DNA of 64,000 bases. Origin: Ampelocalamus luodianensis. Lineage: Eukaryota; Streptophyta; Magnoliopsida; Poales; Poaceae. The translations under genes and the position numbers were made by a program. Shown here one piece after another: positions 1-9,096 of the stretch; the first letter of the stretch is position 1, and each line of letters begins with the position of its first letter. The DNA is taken from the NCBI GenBank assembly GCA_036346255.1, contig CM070626.1, positions 12,362,001-12,426,000 on the forward strand, in the 5' to 3' direction. The notes below the pieces were generated by a model. It was given only the letters and a program-made list of their open reading frames with translations. It did not search any database and was not told the DNA's origin.

Positions 1-773
1 TTTGGATATGCTAGTAAGATGGAACTCTACATACATGATGCTTAAGAACCTTATACCCTATAAGAGCATATTTATGTTTTCATTCACAAACACTATCACA
101 GCCATGACGGTAATACACTATTGATTGAGCAGCATTGGTTTGTTGCTAAAACGTTACTATCATTTTTAGAACTTTTTTATAATTCCACTGTTGCTTTTAT
201 CCAAAGTGTATTATCTAGCATCTCCTTTAATTGTGCATCATATTATTGAAAGTGTTAGTCACTTGAAGGCTCATGAAAATAAAATAGTGTTACGAGAGGC
301 TATCACTGGCTCACTGCTATGAAAACTAAATATTAGAAATATTAGAAAGATATCTCATGTGTATTCATTTGCATTTATTTTAGATCCTAGAACTAAATTT
401 CGATGATTCACTAATGTTCCCTAACTTTCCGAGTGATGTTACAGGCATATATTATTCTAACTATTTTCTTATGTTCACACTAAATTGTCCAATGTTTATC
501 AAAAGTACGAACTAAAGTTTTAGGGAGTTCGCTTGCAATGACCTCTAGTACTACCCACCACAGATAAGAAGACAACTGCGTGGAGGAAATATGGGATGTG
601 GGTTCTTCCTCCAAGGGTTCAAGTTCTACAACGTCAAGTTTTGAATCAAGACACAATGTCCACCATAGCAGTGAGGAACTATCCACCTATCTTGACAGTT
701 ATACCGTGGATTACTAGACAAAGCACTTCAATATTTTTTTTGCAATGGTGGCATGAGCATAAGATAACATATC
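1..773 (+). pseudogene. hAT transposase pseudogene, 5' part
   Basis: Reading across frames on the plus strand gives pieces of a plant hAT (Ac/RICESLEEPER-type) transposase. Examples are a stretch like WLSSIGLLLKRYYHFLELFYNST at about 115-190, ILDPRTKF at about 378-402, LDSYTVDY near 693-716, and LQWWHEHKITY at 739-772, which opens the C-terminal dimerisation region. Stops and frameshifts interrupt it throughout, so it encodes no enzyme. The reading stops abruptly at 773, where a copia element begins, and resumes in register at 2910 (see that entry). The N-terminal zinc-finger part lies left of the window or is lost. The family assignment is firm; the subfamily is not. Confidence 0.85.
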
Positions 774-1031
774 TGAAAGAGGGAAATGATTGGGAGAATT
801 CCACGATAACAATTCTCATTGATGCTCTAGGCATACATAGAGTACAAGGTGTACAAATAAGATAACTAATTACAGAGATTGACTATGAGCTAATCTAGGA
901 GCTAAATAAGGCAACTAATTATAGATATTGACTAGGAGCTAAATAAGGCAGCTAGATATCAATACTAAATATGTACGATCTGTATATAAGAAGCATAAAC
1001 AATCTGCCATAAATGTGAAAATATTCCAACA
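774..1031 (-). repeat. Copia-1 LTR (3' LTR in element orientation)
   Basis: 258 bp with TG...CA ends on the plus strand. It is the partner of 2647-2904. Inside are short direct repeats of a motif like ATTGACTAGGAGCTAA. A purine-rich tract (GTGGGGGC on the minus strand, next to 1032) fits the polypurine tract that primes plus-strand synthesis. Confidence 0.93.
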
Positions 1032-1043
1032 GCCCCCACAGTG

Positions 1044-2595
1044 TCAACTGGGAGAGGAGCGGACGTTGAGAATGGACCGAAAATCAATGAAGACGGCAGC
1101 CGGGAGCCCTTTAGTGAAGATATCCGCATACTGAAGGGAGGTTGGAACGTGAAGCACGCGGACGTCTCCAAGCGCTACGCGCTTACGGACGAAGTGTAGA
1201 TCGATCTCAACATGTTTGGTGTGTTGATGTTGCACCGGATTAGTAGAGAGGTAGATTGCGCCGATGTTGTCACATTAGACAACTGTGGCCTTCTTGAGAG
1301 GTTGGCGGAGTTCGACAAGAAGTTGATGGAGCCAACATGCTTCTGCAACGGCATTAGCCACTCCGCAGTACTCAACTTCAGCATTGGAGCGAGATACCGT
1401 GTGTTGCCGTTTGGAGGACCATGAGACAAGGTTGTCACCGAGGAAGACATACAAGCCGGAGGTGGAGCGGCGTGTGTCAGGACAACCGGCCAGTCGGTGT
1501 CGGAGTAGACAATGAGGTCACTTTTAGAGCCACGGGACAGCTGAAGACCATGCCTTAATGTGCCTTTCACGTACCTTAAAGTCATCTTGACAAGAGAGAG
1601 ATGATGTTCCTAGGGATCATGCATATGCAAACACACCTGCTACACCGCATGAGTGATGTCGGGGCGGGTGAGGGTGAGGTACTACAGTGCACCAACGAGA
1701 CTTCGATAAAGTGTTGGATTAGCTACTGGATCGCCAACTGTGGATGACAACTTGGATCGGACCTCTATAGGTGTGGAGCAGGGGTTGCACTGGGTTATTT
1801 TGGCACGCCTAGTATCTCGGTGGCGTACTTCTCTTGTGAGAGAAAAATGCCCTGAGGTGAGCGATGAGCGGTGATCTCGAGGAAGTAGTGTAGGGTGCCC
1901 AGATCAGACATCAAAAATTCTTGCCAAAGGGCTGCAATGACTCGATGAAGAAGAGCCGATGTTGAGGCCGTGAGGACAATGTCATCGACATACAACAGTA
2001 GGTAGGCGACCTCGGAGCCTTTGTTGTAGATGAAGAGGGACGTGTCGCACTTGGAGCTGTGGAAGTCGATGGAGAGGATGAAGGCCTGAAAGTCGTTGTA
2101 CCAAGTGCGCGACGCCTGTTTAAGTCCATAGAGCGACTTATTGAGGCGACACACATGATCCGGGTGCGTGGAGTTGACAAAGCCGGATGGCTGCTGACAG
2201 TACACAGCCTCAGCGAGTGTGCCATGCAAGAATGCATTTTTGACATCCAGTTGATGGACGGGCCAATCGTTGTAGACAGCGAGAGAGAGAACTATGCGGA
2301 TGGTCGAAGGCTTGATGACGGGGCTAAATATCTCATCGTAGTCGAGGCCAGGCCGCTGCGAGAAGCCGCGCAAAACCCACCGTGCCTTGTACCGAGCTAG
2401 GGAGCTATCGGAGTTGAGCTTGTGGCGGTAGACCCATTTGCCAGTAACAATGTTCGCGTTCGAGGAGGAGGAATGAGGTCCCAAGTTTGATTGGCTATGA
2501 GAGCGTTGAACTCTTCAACCATTGTTGCACGCTAGTGCGGATCAGCGAGGGCACCGCGGTATGTCTTCGGCAGTGGAGAAAGGGAGTTCGCTGTT
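1044..2595 (-). pseudogene. Copia pol remnant: reverse transcriptase + RNase H
   Basis: The 1795-2484 frame is an unbroken stretch of copia reverse transcriptase. It has the entry motif around GKWVYRHKLNSDSS, LDVKNAFLHG, the LYGLKQASRTWY motif and the catalytic YVDD in LLLYVDDIV. The preceding part, TYRGALADPH...MVEEFNALI, lies at 2500-2595 with stops. Downstream, RNase H is split over two frames at 1044-1585: YSDTDW carries one catalytic acid, and a segment resembling NLVSWSSKRQ follows in another frame. Integrase, protease and gag are absent. The RT part would supply the polymerase of the replication cycle in an intact relative; here it is a relic. Confidence 0.92.
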
Positions 2596-2633
2596 GACGC
2601 CATGTAGGTGTAGAGGTCCCGGGGAACCCGAAT

Positions 2634-2646
2634 GGCTCTGATACCA
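2634..2646 (-). promoter_or_regulatory. tRNA-Met primer-binding site of copia-1
   Basis: On the minus strand the bases directly after the LTR read TGGTATCAGAGCC. This is the usual initiator-methionine tRNA primer-binding site of plant copia elements. There is no spacer to the LTR. It fixes the element's orientation. Confidence 0.93.
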
Positions 2647-2904
2647 TGAAAGAGGGAAATGATTGGGAGAATTCCACGATAACAATTCTCATTGATGCTC
2701 TAGGCATATATAGAGTACAAGGTGTACACATAAGGCAGTTAATTACAGAGATTGACTAGGAGCTAATCTAGGAGATAAATAAGACAACTAATTACAGAGA
2801 TTGACTAGGAGCTAAATAAGGCAACTAGCTGTTAATACTAAATATGTATGATCTGCATATAAGAAGCAGAAACAATCTACCATAAATGTGAAAATATTCC
2901 AACA
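2647..2904 (-). repeat. Copia-1 LTR (5' LTR in element orientation)
   Basis: 258-bp copy of 774-1031, ending CCAACA just before the ATATC target duplication. It borders the primer-binding site, so it is the promoter-bearing LTR of a minus-strand element. Confidence 0.93.
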
Positions 2905-3154
2905 ATATCCAATGTTATCCATATTAGCACGAGATGTGTTAACTGTTCCTGCCTCGACGACTTCTTCCGAGTCTGCTTTCAGTCTTTCTAGAAGAATATT
3001 TGGCGGAGAGAGGAACAAGTCTCACGAGTGAGACGGTGAAAATACTTCTAACTGTCAAAAACTGAGAACAAGTTGATAAACAAGATCAACACTCTGTAGA
3101 AAATACTGAGTTGGCGGACGTGTTCAGAAATATTTACCTAGACAACGACACTTA
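2905..3154 (+). pseudogene. hAT transposase pseudogene, 3' part
   Basis: After the copia element the hAT frame resumes: MLSILARDVLTVP then STTSSESAFSLSRR at about 2910-2990. This is the dimerisation motif. After a frameshift near 3026 it continues with TVKNWEQ and ELADVFRNIYLDND to a stop near 3151. Joined to 739-772 it matches the usual order of the C-terminal domain, which shows that the copia insertion split it. Confidence 0.87.
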
Positions 3155-3418
3155 GAACATCGATGTATACGGAGCTATAGGTTGTACTCTTTTTTCTTTG
3201 CCAATGTTTTCTCATGTTGAGTTTCTACTTAACAAAGTTTTTAATGAGACAACCATCTAAACATTAATAAAATTTTATTATTATATTTTCAATATATTTA
3301 TCTCTTTTTATGGGTATAAAACTCATTTTTTAAATTTATTTTTTTCAAAATTCTATAAAAATTTTTAGAATTATTACAAAATTTTAAAATCTTCATACCA
3401 AAATAGGCTAAACGGACC
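3155..3418. other. AT-rich spacer, no gene seen
   Basis: AT-rich sequence with short runs of T and A between the hAT relic and the GC-richer stretch upstream of the MULE. It probably includes the end of the hAT element, but I could not place its terminal repeat. Confidence 0.4.
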
Positions 3419-3604
3419 TTCCCTTCCCTGACCGTCGGACTAAACATGCCAAAGCCAGCACGGTGCTGTCAATAAACTCTGCGTACCATGTCTATATCTA
3501 GATTTACAACCAAGCTCATACACAAGCACAGCACGCCGGGCCAAGCGGGCCATGCGTAAACGGCCCGGGTCCCATCCATTTGGCCACCTATATACGAGGC
3601 AGCG
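3419..3604 (+). promoter_or_regulatory. Displaced core promoter of FKBP20-1, TATA box at 3588
   Basis: A GC-richer stretch with GGGCC/GGCCC-type motifs at 3535-3570, common in promoters of constitutively expressed plant genes. It ends in CTATATA at 3588-3594. The next bases (3595-3604) are the target duplication of the MULE, and its second copy at 12333-12342 runs into the 5' untranslated exon of FKBP20-1. Removing the MULE would put this TATA box roughly 30-60 bp ahead of that exon. That it was the FKBP20-1 promoter is inference from this arrangement. Confidence 0.6.
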
Positions 3605-3830
3605 GATTTTTTAAAAAAATAATATTGTTTTAAAAGATATTTACAAAAATAAATAGTCGCCCCCAAAAATTGCAAAAATATATCCCTGTCGCGAGTTCAC
3701 CTGGCGACAGGGACTCTGTTGCCACCCTGTCGCCGGTCCAACTACCTATCGCCGCTTGTGGCGGCGACAGAAGTTAGCGAGTTCTGCCGCCGATTCAATC
3801 GGCGGCGAGGACCGACTATAAAAGCGCAAA
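3605..3830 (+). repeat. MULE-1 left TIR with palindrome array and TATA box
   Basis: AT-rich outer part (3605-3685), then several imperfect palindromes with GTCGCC/GGCGAC arms (3688-3815). One has 10-bp perfect arms GCCGCCGATT / AATCGGCGGC around a single base (about 3791-3811). ACTATAAAAG at about 3817-3828 is a good TATA box for rightward transcription. The outer 80 bp pair with 12230-12332 in inverted orientation. Confidence 0.85.
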
Positions 3831-4540
3831 AAAATCAGTCCAAATTCATTTTAATTCCAGAAAAAAAAACAAGAGAGAGTTCGAGAGGGAGAGGAAAAAA
3901 GTAGCGAAGCTCACTAGGTTAAATGAGGAGAGAGATTGACAATGCATCAGTTTCGATCGATCATCTTGCAGGTACATTTTTCTGAAACTGTGTACGTTAT
4001 GTCAAAACCTTGTAGGTTAGCAAACAAAAATAGTGACATAGAATTGAGTAGGTTATATAAATGTAGTCAAATTATGTAGTACATATTTTGACTTGTATAG
4101 CGACATAGGATTGAGTAGGTTAGATAAATGTAGTCAAATTGTGTAATACATATTTTGAGTTATATAGCGACATAGAATAGCGACATAGAATTGAGTATGG
4201 CGCTGGTTGACCGCTGTAGTTATATTATTAATGCAGGAATTCTCTTTTAAACTAGAAGAATTGCATGACACATTTTAAAATTGTAAAGAAAATCCGGAGT
4301 AGCTAAGTAGGTCAAAAAAGCAATGACAATATTTGTGCGCGGTTATTATTTTGTTAGTGCGCGGTTATTATTGTGTTAGAGCGCAGTAAATATCATGTTA
4401 GTGCCGAAAATACCATTTAAACTAGAAAAATAGCATAACATGTATTAAATTTGTAAATAAAATTCGTAGTTGCTACATAGGCTATGTAAAGATGCATGAA
4501 AAAAAATATGAACTTTGTTTATTGCTGTATTTTCAGGTAT

Positions 4541-7345
4541 GGCAGACGCAAGTCACTACGAGTTGCTTGACCCGGTGATTGACGCGTGTCACCGTAGCCG
4601 CCTCAGTACCGTGCTCCTCCCGGAGGGCGAGGCGCCGATAGAGCTTGGGGCGTTTCGGCTACGCACGCCCATCAGGGCATGGAGGCTGCACTGAGACTGG
4701 CTTCCGAGGTACATGCAGTTCTGACCTTCATGCACTCAATCGCGGTCTGATTATGTTGCGTGGACTCACATTTGTTCTTAATCGTTTCGACGCAGGTTGA
4801 GAGCGGCAGGCCTCCTTGCACTAGCGAGGATGGTGGAGGCGACGTGGGAGGACGACCAGGACCAGCGTGTTGGTCGTATGTCTAGGTGTTTTCCATACGA
4901 CCGGGCCCTGCTGACGGCGTTGGTTGACCGCTGGAGGCCAGAGACCCACACGTTCCACCTCCCGTGCGGAGAGATGGCGTCGACGCTGCAGGCGTGAGCT
5001 ACCTGACTGGGTTGCCCTGCGCAGGCGCTCCAATGGTAGCGCATGATGTCCCGGCCACATGGCGCACGGACACGCTAGCGAGTTCCACGATGTCTTTGCC
5101 GCCGTCGCGGCCGAGTACGTGGAGTTCAAGCGATCGCACGGCCGATGCTGAAGTGGATCTGCCAGTTCTACGTAAGTCTTCGTAACTATTGTCCTCTCGC
5201 AACAATTCGTATGTGAACCTTGCTGACGTGTACGTGTCTTCTTGCAGCCCGAGCGTATGGCGCAGAACGCAGGGACGTCGTTGTTAGGAGGCACTTGGAG
5301 GCCTACCTATTGTGGTTGCTCGGGTGGGTCATGTTCCTGGGCTCCCACGGCGACAGCGTCGACAAGCACTACATCCGATACGCGCGTGAGGTGGCGGACT
5401 CGCCGATCGACGAGATCCCGCATTACGCTTGGGGTCCGGCTGTGCTGTGCGCGACGTACCGCACATTGTGCGATGCGTGCCAGCGTGCGCATGACGGGTC
5501 CATCCTCTCGGGATGCCCGCTACTACTGCAGTTGTGATCCTTGGAGCATTTTCAGATCGGACGGCCACAGCTGGACTTGGGAGCGTACGAGGAGAGCTTG
5601 TACGTCCCGAACGACGACTTGGACCAGCCGATCATGGGCACTGTATGGTGCCGCCGACGGGTTAGTTTCATATTCATTTATTTATTTCGTATTGCGGTCA
5701 CTATTTCGTGCGCTTAGTTTGCGGTGTTCTATTGCACAGGTCACCTTCACGCCGATCACCTCGCAGGGCTCCTACTCGGAGTACGTTGCGATATTCGATC
5801 AGCTGACCGATGACCGCGTCATCCGACACCGTCTGATGACGCAGAGGGTGATCGCGCGGCCCTAGGAGGATCGCCGGCGCGTGCTGCACGCGAGACTACG
5901 TGTCTACCGTACACGCGGAGTGCCTTGGTGCATGATATCTTCGTGGAGGAGTACTAGGTGCAGCGGGTCATGCGCCAGTTCGATCTGCGACAGGAGGTCC
6001 CAGCCCCTTGGGGGGGACGCGGGTGCCGACGCACGTACATGCGTAAGTTCACTTTTTACTTCTTTCGTACAATGTGTGTAACATCCCCACCAAATAATTT
6101 TCTTGCCGTCCACAGGTACACTAGAAAGGGAGTTCATGGCACGATGTCCTGGTCGGATAGGATAGCCCCTTGGGTTGAGGGTTGGAGTGCCGCGCACGAC
6201 GACCTCGTCCAGTGTGGGCAAGATCCCTACGACCCCGAGACGTACGACCAGTACATGGAGTGGTACGCTACTCGGACGAGGCTTTGGTGCGTCCGGGTCG
6301 TGGTCGACCCTCCTCGACATGAGGCCGCGACGTCGGACACGTACCCCACCCAGCCAGACTCTGCTTTCCACTGCTGCGTATGTATTCAACCGTCCTTATT
6401 TCATATTTAATTTGATAGACTTAGGTTTACAACGGGTTGATTACTTCTGTAGGTAGATCTTCACCGGAAGATTATTGAGTTGGTAGACTCAGCGCAGCAT
6501 ATGCAACCTGGGGAGACTAGAGGGATCCTGCAATGCATCAGGGAGGCAGCAGTACGCGGAGTGCATACCGCGACTGGTCGCGCGCCGACCGACCCGGTGG
6601 ACCGACCAGTCCGAGGACGAGGGGTCAGCTGAGGTGGCAGGACACAACCTCCTGTCCCGCACGTGGTGGGCTCGTCGTCATGGCAAGGTGGGGGGAGCAC
6701 CTCGGGACATGTTGGAGGTGAGTACGACACGCCCACATCACTTATTTATTTCGAACCTCAGAAGTTAGTAACGACGATCTTCTGTTACAGGTCCTCAGCT
6801 CCACCCGTACGCGGGCCAGGAGTATGTCGCGTCGTCTGAGCACATCTTCGGGCCAACAGGTAAGTTCACCTTGCTTGCGTAACGTCCTTTTCGCCATAAT
6901 TACGTTTGTAACGTAATTCTTTGTAGGAACTGCTTGGGAGGACGATGCATTGTCGCCAGACGATGTAGACCTATCGGCACCCATCGAGGACTTCTACAGC
7001 GACCCGCGTGACACGCAGTTCTCTATGGAGGCTTCTCAGCTGTACGGTGCGCCGAGTTCGACCCAGCCAACGCAAGAGCAGCCCCTGGCGACACCACCGC
7101 AGGCTACTTGCGTGGGTCGGGTAGTCAGCGGCGACCACGACGTACTCGCACCAGCGAGGGGCGAGGCCCGGGGGGACACGCGGGGTGCGCCCCAAGAGGG
7201 GACGCCACTAGATATTGATTTCTGTAATGGTAGTTATGTAAATTTTATTATGTGTGGAAGTATTTTAATGGTATTCTCGAGTTTTGATTTCACAATTTTT
7301 CGACCATGTGACCCGACAACGTCGGCAGACGAGCTAGCTTTTTAG
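4541..7345 (+). pseudogene. Plant mobile domain (PMD) protein pseudogene
   Basis: Pieces of the aminotransferase-like plant mobile domain (the MAIL1/MAIN domain, PF10536) appear in exon-like blocks separated by GT...AG introns. ATG is at 4541. The hallmark DRWRPETHTFHLPCGEM is at about 4926-4976, VSYLTGLP follows after a one-base loss near 4992, and RRHLEAYLLWLLGWVMFLGS is at 5287-5346. WGPAVLCATYRTLCDAC is at 5430-5480, VMRQFDLRQEVPAPW at 5968-6012, and a C-terminal block follows at 6140-6375. A proline/glutamine-rich tail lies near 6950-7220. Stops (for example after LLLQL near 5535) and frameshifts rule out a full protein. PMD genes are known both as host genes for silencing/genome stability and as passengers of MULE and Ty3 elements. 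Here it lies inside a MULE; its role there is unknown. Confidence 0.85.
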
Positions 7346-7590
7346 AACGATGTGACCCGATGAGCCAGCTTTTTCTGAGGACGTGACCAGGCGAGCTAGC
7401 TTTTTAGGACGATGTGACCCGATGAGCCAGCTTTTTCTGAGGATGTGACCAGGCGAGCTAGCTTTTTAGGACGATGTGACCCGATGAGCCAGCTTTTTCT
7501 GAGAACATGACCAAACGAGCTAGCTTTTCTGCACGATGTGACCCGATGAGGCAACTTTTTCTGAGGACGTGACCCGATGAGGCACGTTTT
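7305..7590 (+). repeat. 62-bp minisatellite, about 4 units
   Basis: Tandem units of 62 bp. GAGCTAGCTTTT recurs at 7331, 7393, 7455 and 7517. Each unit contains two related halves (GACGATGTGACCCGATGAGC and GAGGACGTGACCAGGCGAGC), so it grew from a ~31-bp unit. It lies between the PMD gene and the TATA box of the next gene, where it could act as an upstream element or a 3' end. Confidence 0.9.
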
Positions 7591-7630
7591 ACCAAGACAA
7601 GAGCCCCGGCTACGGCTCCATCCGCTCTAG

Positions 7631-7639
7631 CTATAAATA
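7631..7639 (+). promoter_or_regulatory. TATA box of the GRF-zinc-finger gene
   Basis: CTATAAATA, about 50 bp ahead of the ATG at 7689, in the expected position for a short leader. Confidence 0.65.
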
Positions 7640-7688
7640 CAGCGCAACTCATCCAACATCTCCATAGCAGCACCACCAAGTAGAAAAC

Positions 7689-8404
7689 ATGGACAAGGAG
7701 AAGGAATGGGAGAAAATCCTCAAGCTTTTGAAGGACTGGGTGTCTCCCCATGAAACCACCGCTCGCCATCATGGCGCTAGTCAGCAGCCTTTCACACACC
7801 AAACTTTTTCGGAACTGGTGGATCTGAGGAAGCTGCCTTGTAGTACGCCTAATGATTCTGGGTCGAGCCGCAGCCCCCCACCTATGCCCGCGGAACGCCC
7901 TCCGGAAGGGCCCCCCATAGGGGTGCCGCCACCCCTATGTTGGTGTCGGGACACCTGCAAGTGCGTCAAATCAACCGATGAGTGGAGCATTGTACAGCGC
8001 TATTGGTGCTGCCCAAACTACGCTGTGGACTACACCGACAGGCAGCCAGTAATGATACCGTATTTCAGGGTACAATGCTATTTTTTCTTCCCGTAACGGC
8101 GTAACGAACTCTCTTTACCCACTGCAGTCTCCGCCCCTATGACATGTGGTGGTTGTTGAGACGGAAGAGCTGGGCCAGGGAGGACATCGAAACCCGTGAA
8201 AGGCGCCTCAAATAGTTGAAAGCTGAGTAGGCCGAGCAAGGTAGGCGGGACAGGCAGCGCGAGGAGCAGGAGCGTGAGCATGGGAGGTGACGGGAGGCTG
8301 AGAGGGAGCAGAAGAGGGCCATCGCGGCGAGAGCTAAGGTGCAAGGTGAGGAGTACAACGCCGAGCTGGGCCGCAAGGGCAAATGGCCACGTTCCACTCA
8401 GTAG
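7689..8404 (+). pseudogene. GRF-zinc-finger/coiled-coil accessory protein of MULE-1, broken
   Basis: ATG at 7689 opens 127 codons up to a likely donor at 8070 (acceptor 8126-8127). The first exon starts MDKEKEWEKILKLLKDW, then has a proline-rich linker and a cysteine pattern PPLCWCRDTCKC...RYWCCPNYA. This resembles a GRF-type zinc finger (CxCG...C), although the usual glycine after CxC is arginine. Exon 2 continues PPL, DMWW and a long charged segment rich in E, R and K, probably a coiled coil. A lost base near 8143 and several in-frame stops break it. GRF fingers bind single-stranded nucleic acid in other proteins. I recall similar small proteins near PMD genes in grasses, but the function here is unknown. 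Confidence 0.6.
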
Positions 8405-8569
8405 TTCTACCCTATTCGTCCATATATCCCATGTATTTCCAATTCCCTAAAGGCATGCGTGTACCGTCCTCGGTTCGTTGTCTTGCGTGCCATGTAACCC
8501 CTTTCTCCGATGAAATGTCATGTTCTTATCGTTGCGTCATTTCCCGGAAGTTCTCCAAGGGAGTTGTGC

Positions 8570-8865
8570 ATGAATTCCCAGACGTATTGTAATATCATTT
8601 GCATTCGTACTTACAAATCATTAATACCTCAATCGTTCTCAAAAAAATCTTACAAAATTCTCCTTAGTACAACAATACAGGACATATTGTAAAAACATAT
8701 TTACAACAATAAATAGCCGCTGCAATAAATTACAAAAATAAATCCCTGTCGCCGGTTGAACCCCTTGTCGTCGGTTGAGATCCGACAGGAAGTTATCGCC
8801 GTTTCGACTGGCGACAGGAAGCTATCGCCGTTTCAATTGGCGATAAGCCCTGACCCCTATAAAAC
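8570..8865 (+). repeat. Internal copy of MULE-1 3' tail and left TIR/promoter block
   Basis: 8570-8690 resembles the tail of the MURA gene (11885-12000), with shared TGAATTC...AATATCA...CATACCTCAA and AAATTCTCC. 8690-8865 resembles the left TIR in direct orientation: TATTTACAA.AATAAATAGCCGC, palindromes with CCTGTCGCCGGTT and ATCGCCGTTTCRAYTGGCGA, then CCTATAAAA near 8857 and an AG-rich leader. So MULE-1 has an extra promoter block ahead of MURA. Confidence 0.78.
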
Positions 8866-9096
8866 CCTCTTGGAACCCTCAAAATTCCACACAGGACTCA
8901 GTTTTATTCAGGAAAAAGAGAAGGACACAAGAGAGGAGGAGAAAAGCTAGCGGCTACTGCTTGTCGATTGGCCACCTCTCGGGTAATGTACTGATTCACG
9001 AGTGAAGTCCGCTTTACATACTTTTTTTGTAGGCTATTTAGTTCTAGATATGTAGTTCATCGTGTAAATGTTCTTGACATCGCGCAGTGTAAAATA

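Larger units (their letters stand above)
774..2904 (-). mobile_element. Internally deleted Ty1-copia element nested in hAT
   Basis: A complete insertion bounded by two 258-bp direct repeats that begin TG and end CA. It is flanked by the 5-bp target duplication ATATC (769-773 and 2905-2909). The primer-binding site and pol reading frame show that the element runs on the minus strand. The interior is only about 1.6 kb. It starts within some 40 bp of the primer-binding site with the beginning of reverse transcriptase, so gag, protease and integrase are missing. It could move only with proteins supplied in trans. I counted roughly 19 mismatches between the LTRs by eye, about 7%, which suggests an insertion a few million years old at usual grass rates. 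Confidence 0.93.

Noticed and set aside
3719..3904. 61-codon plus-strand frame at the MULE-1 left end
   Set aside because: It lies in the palindrome array and leader of the MULE; TATA box and palindromes explain the sequence.
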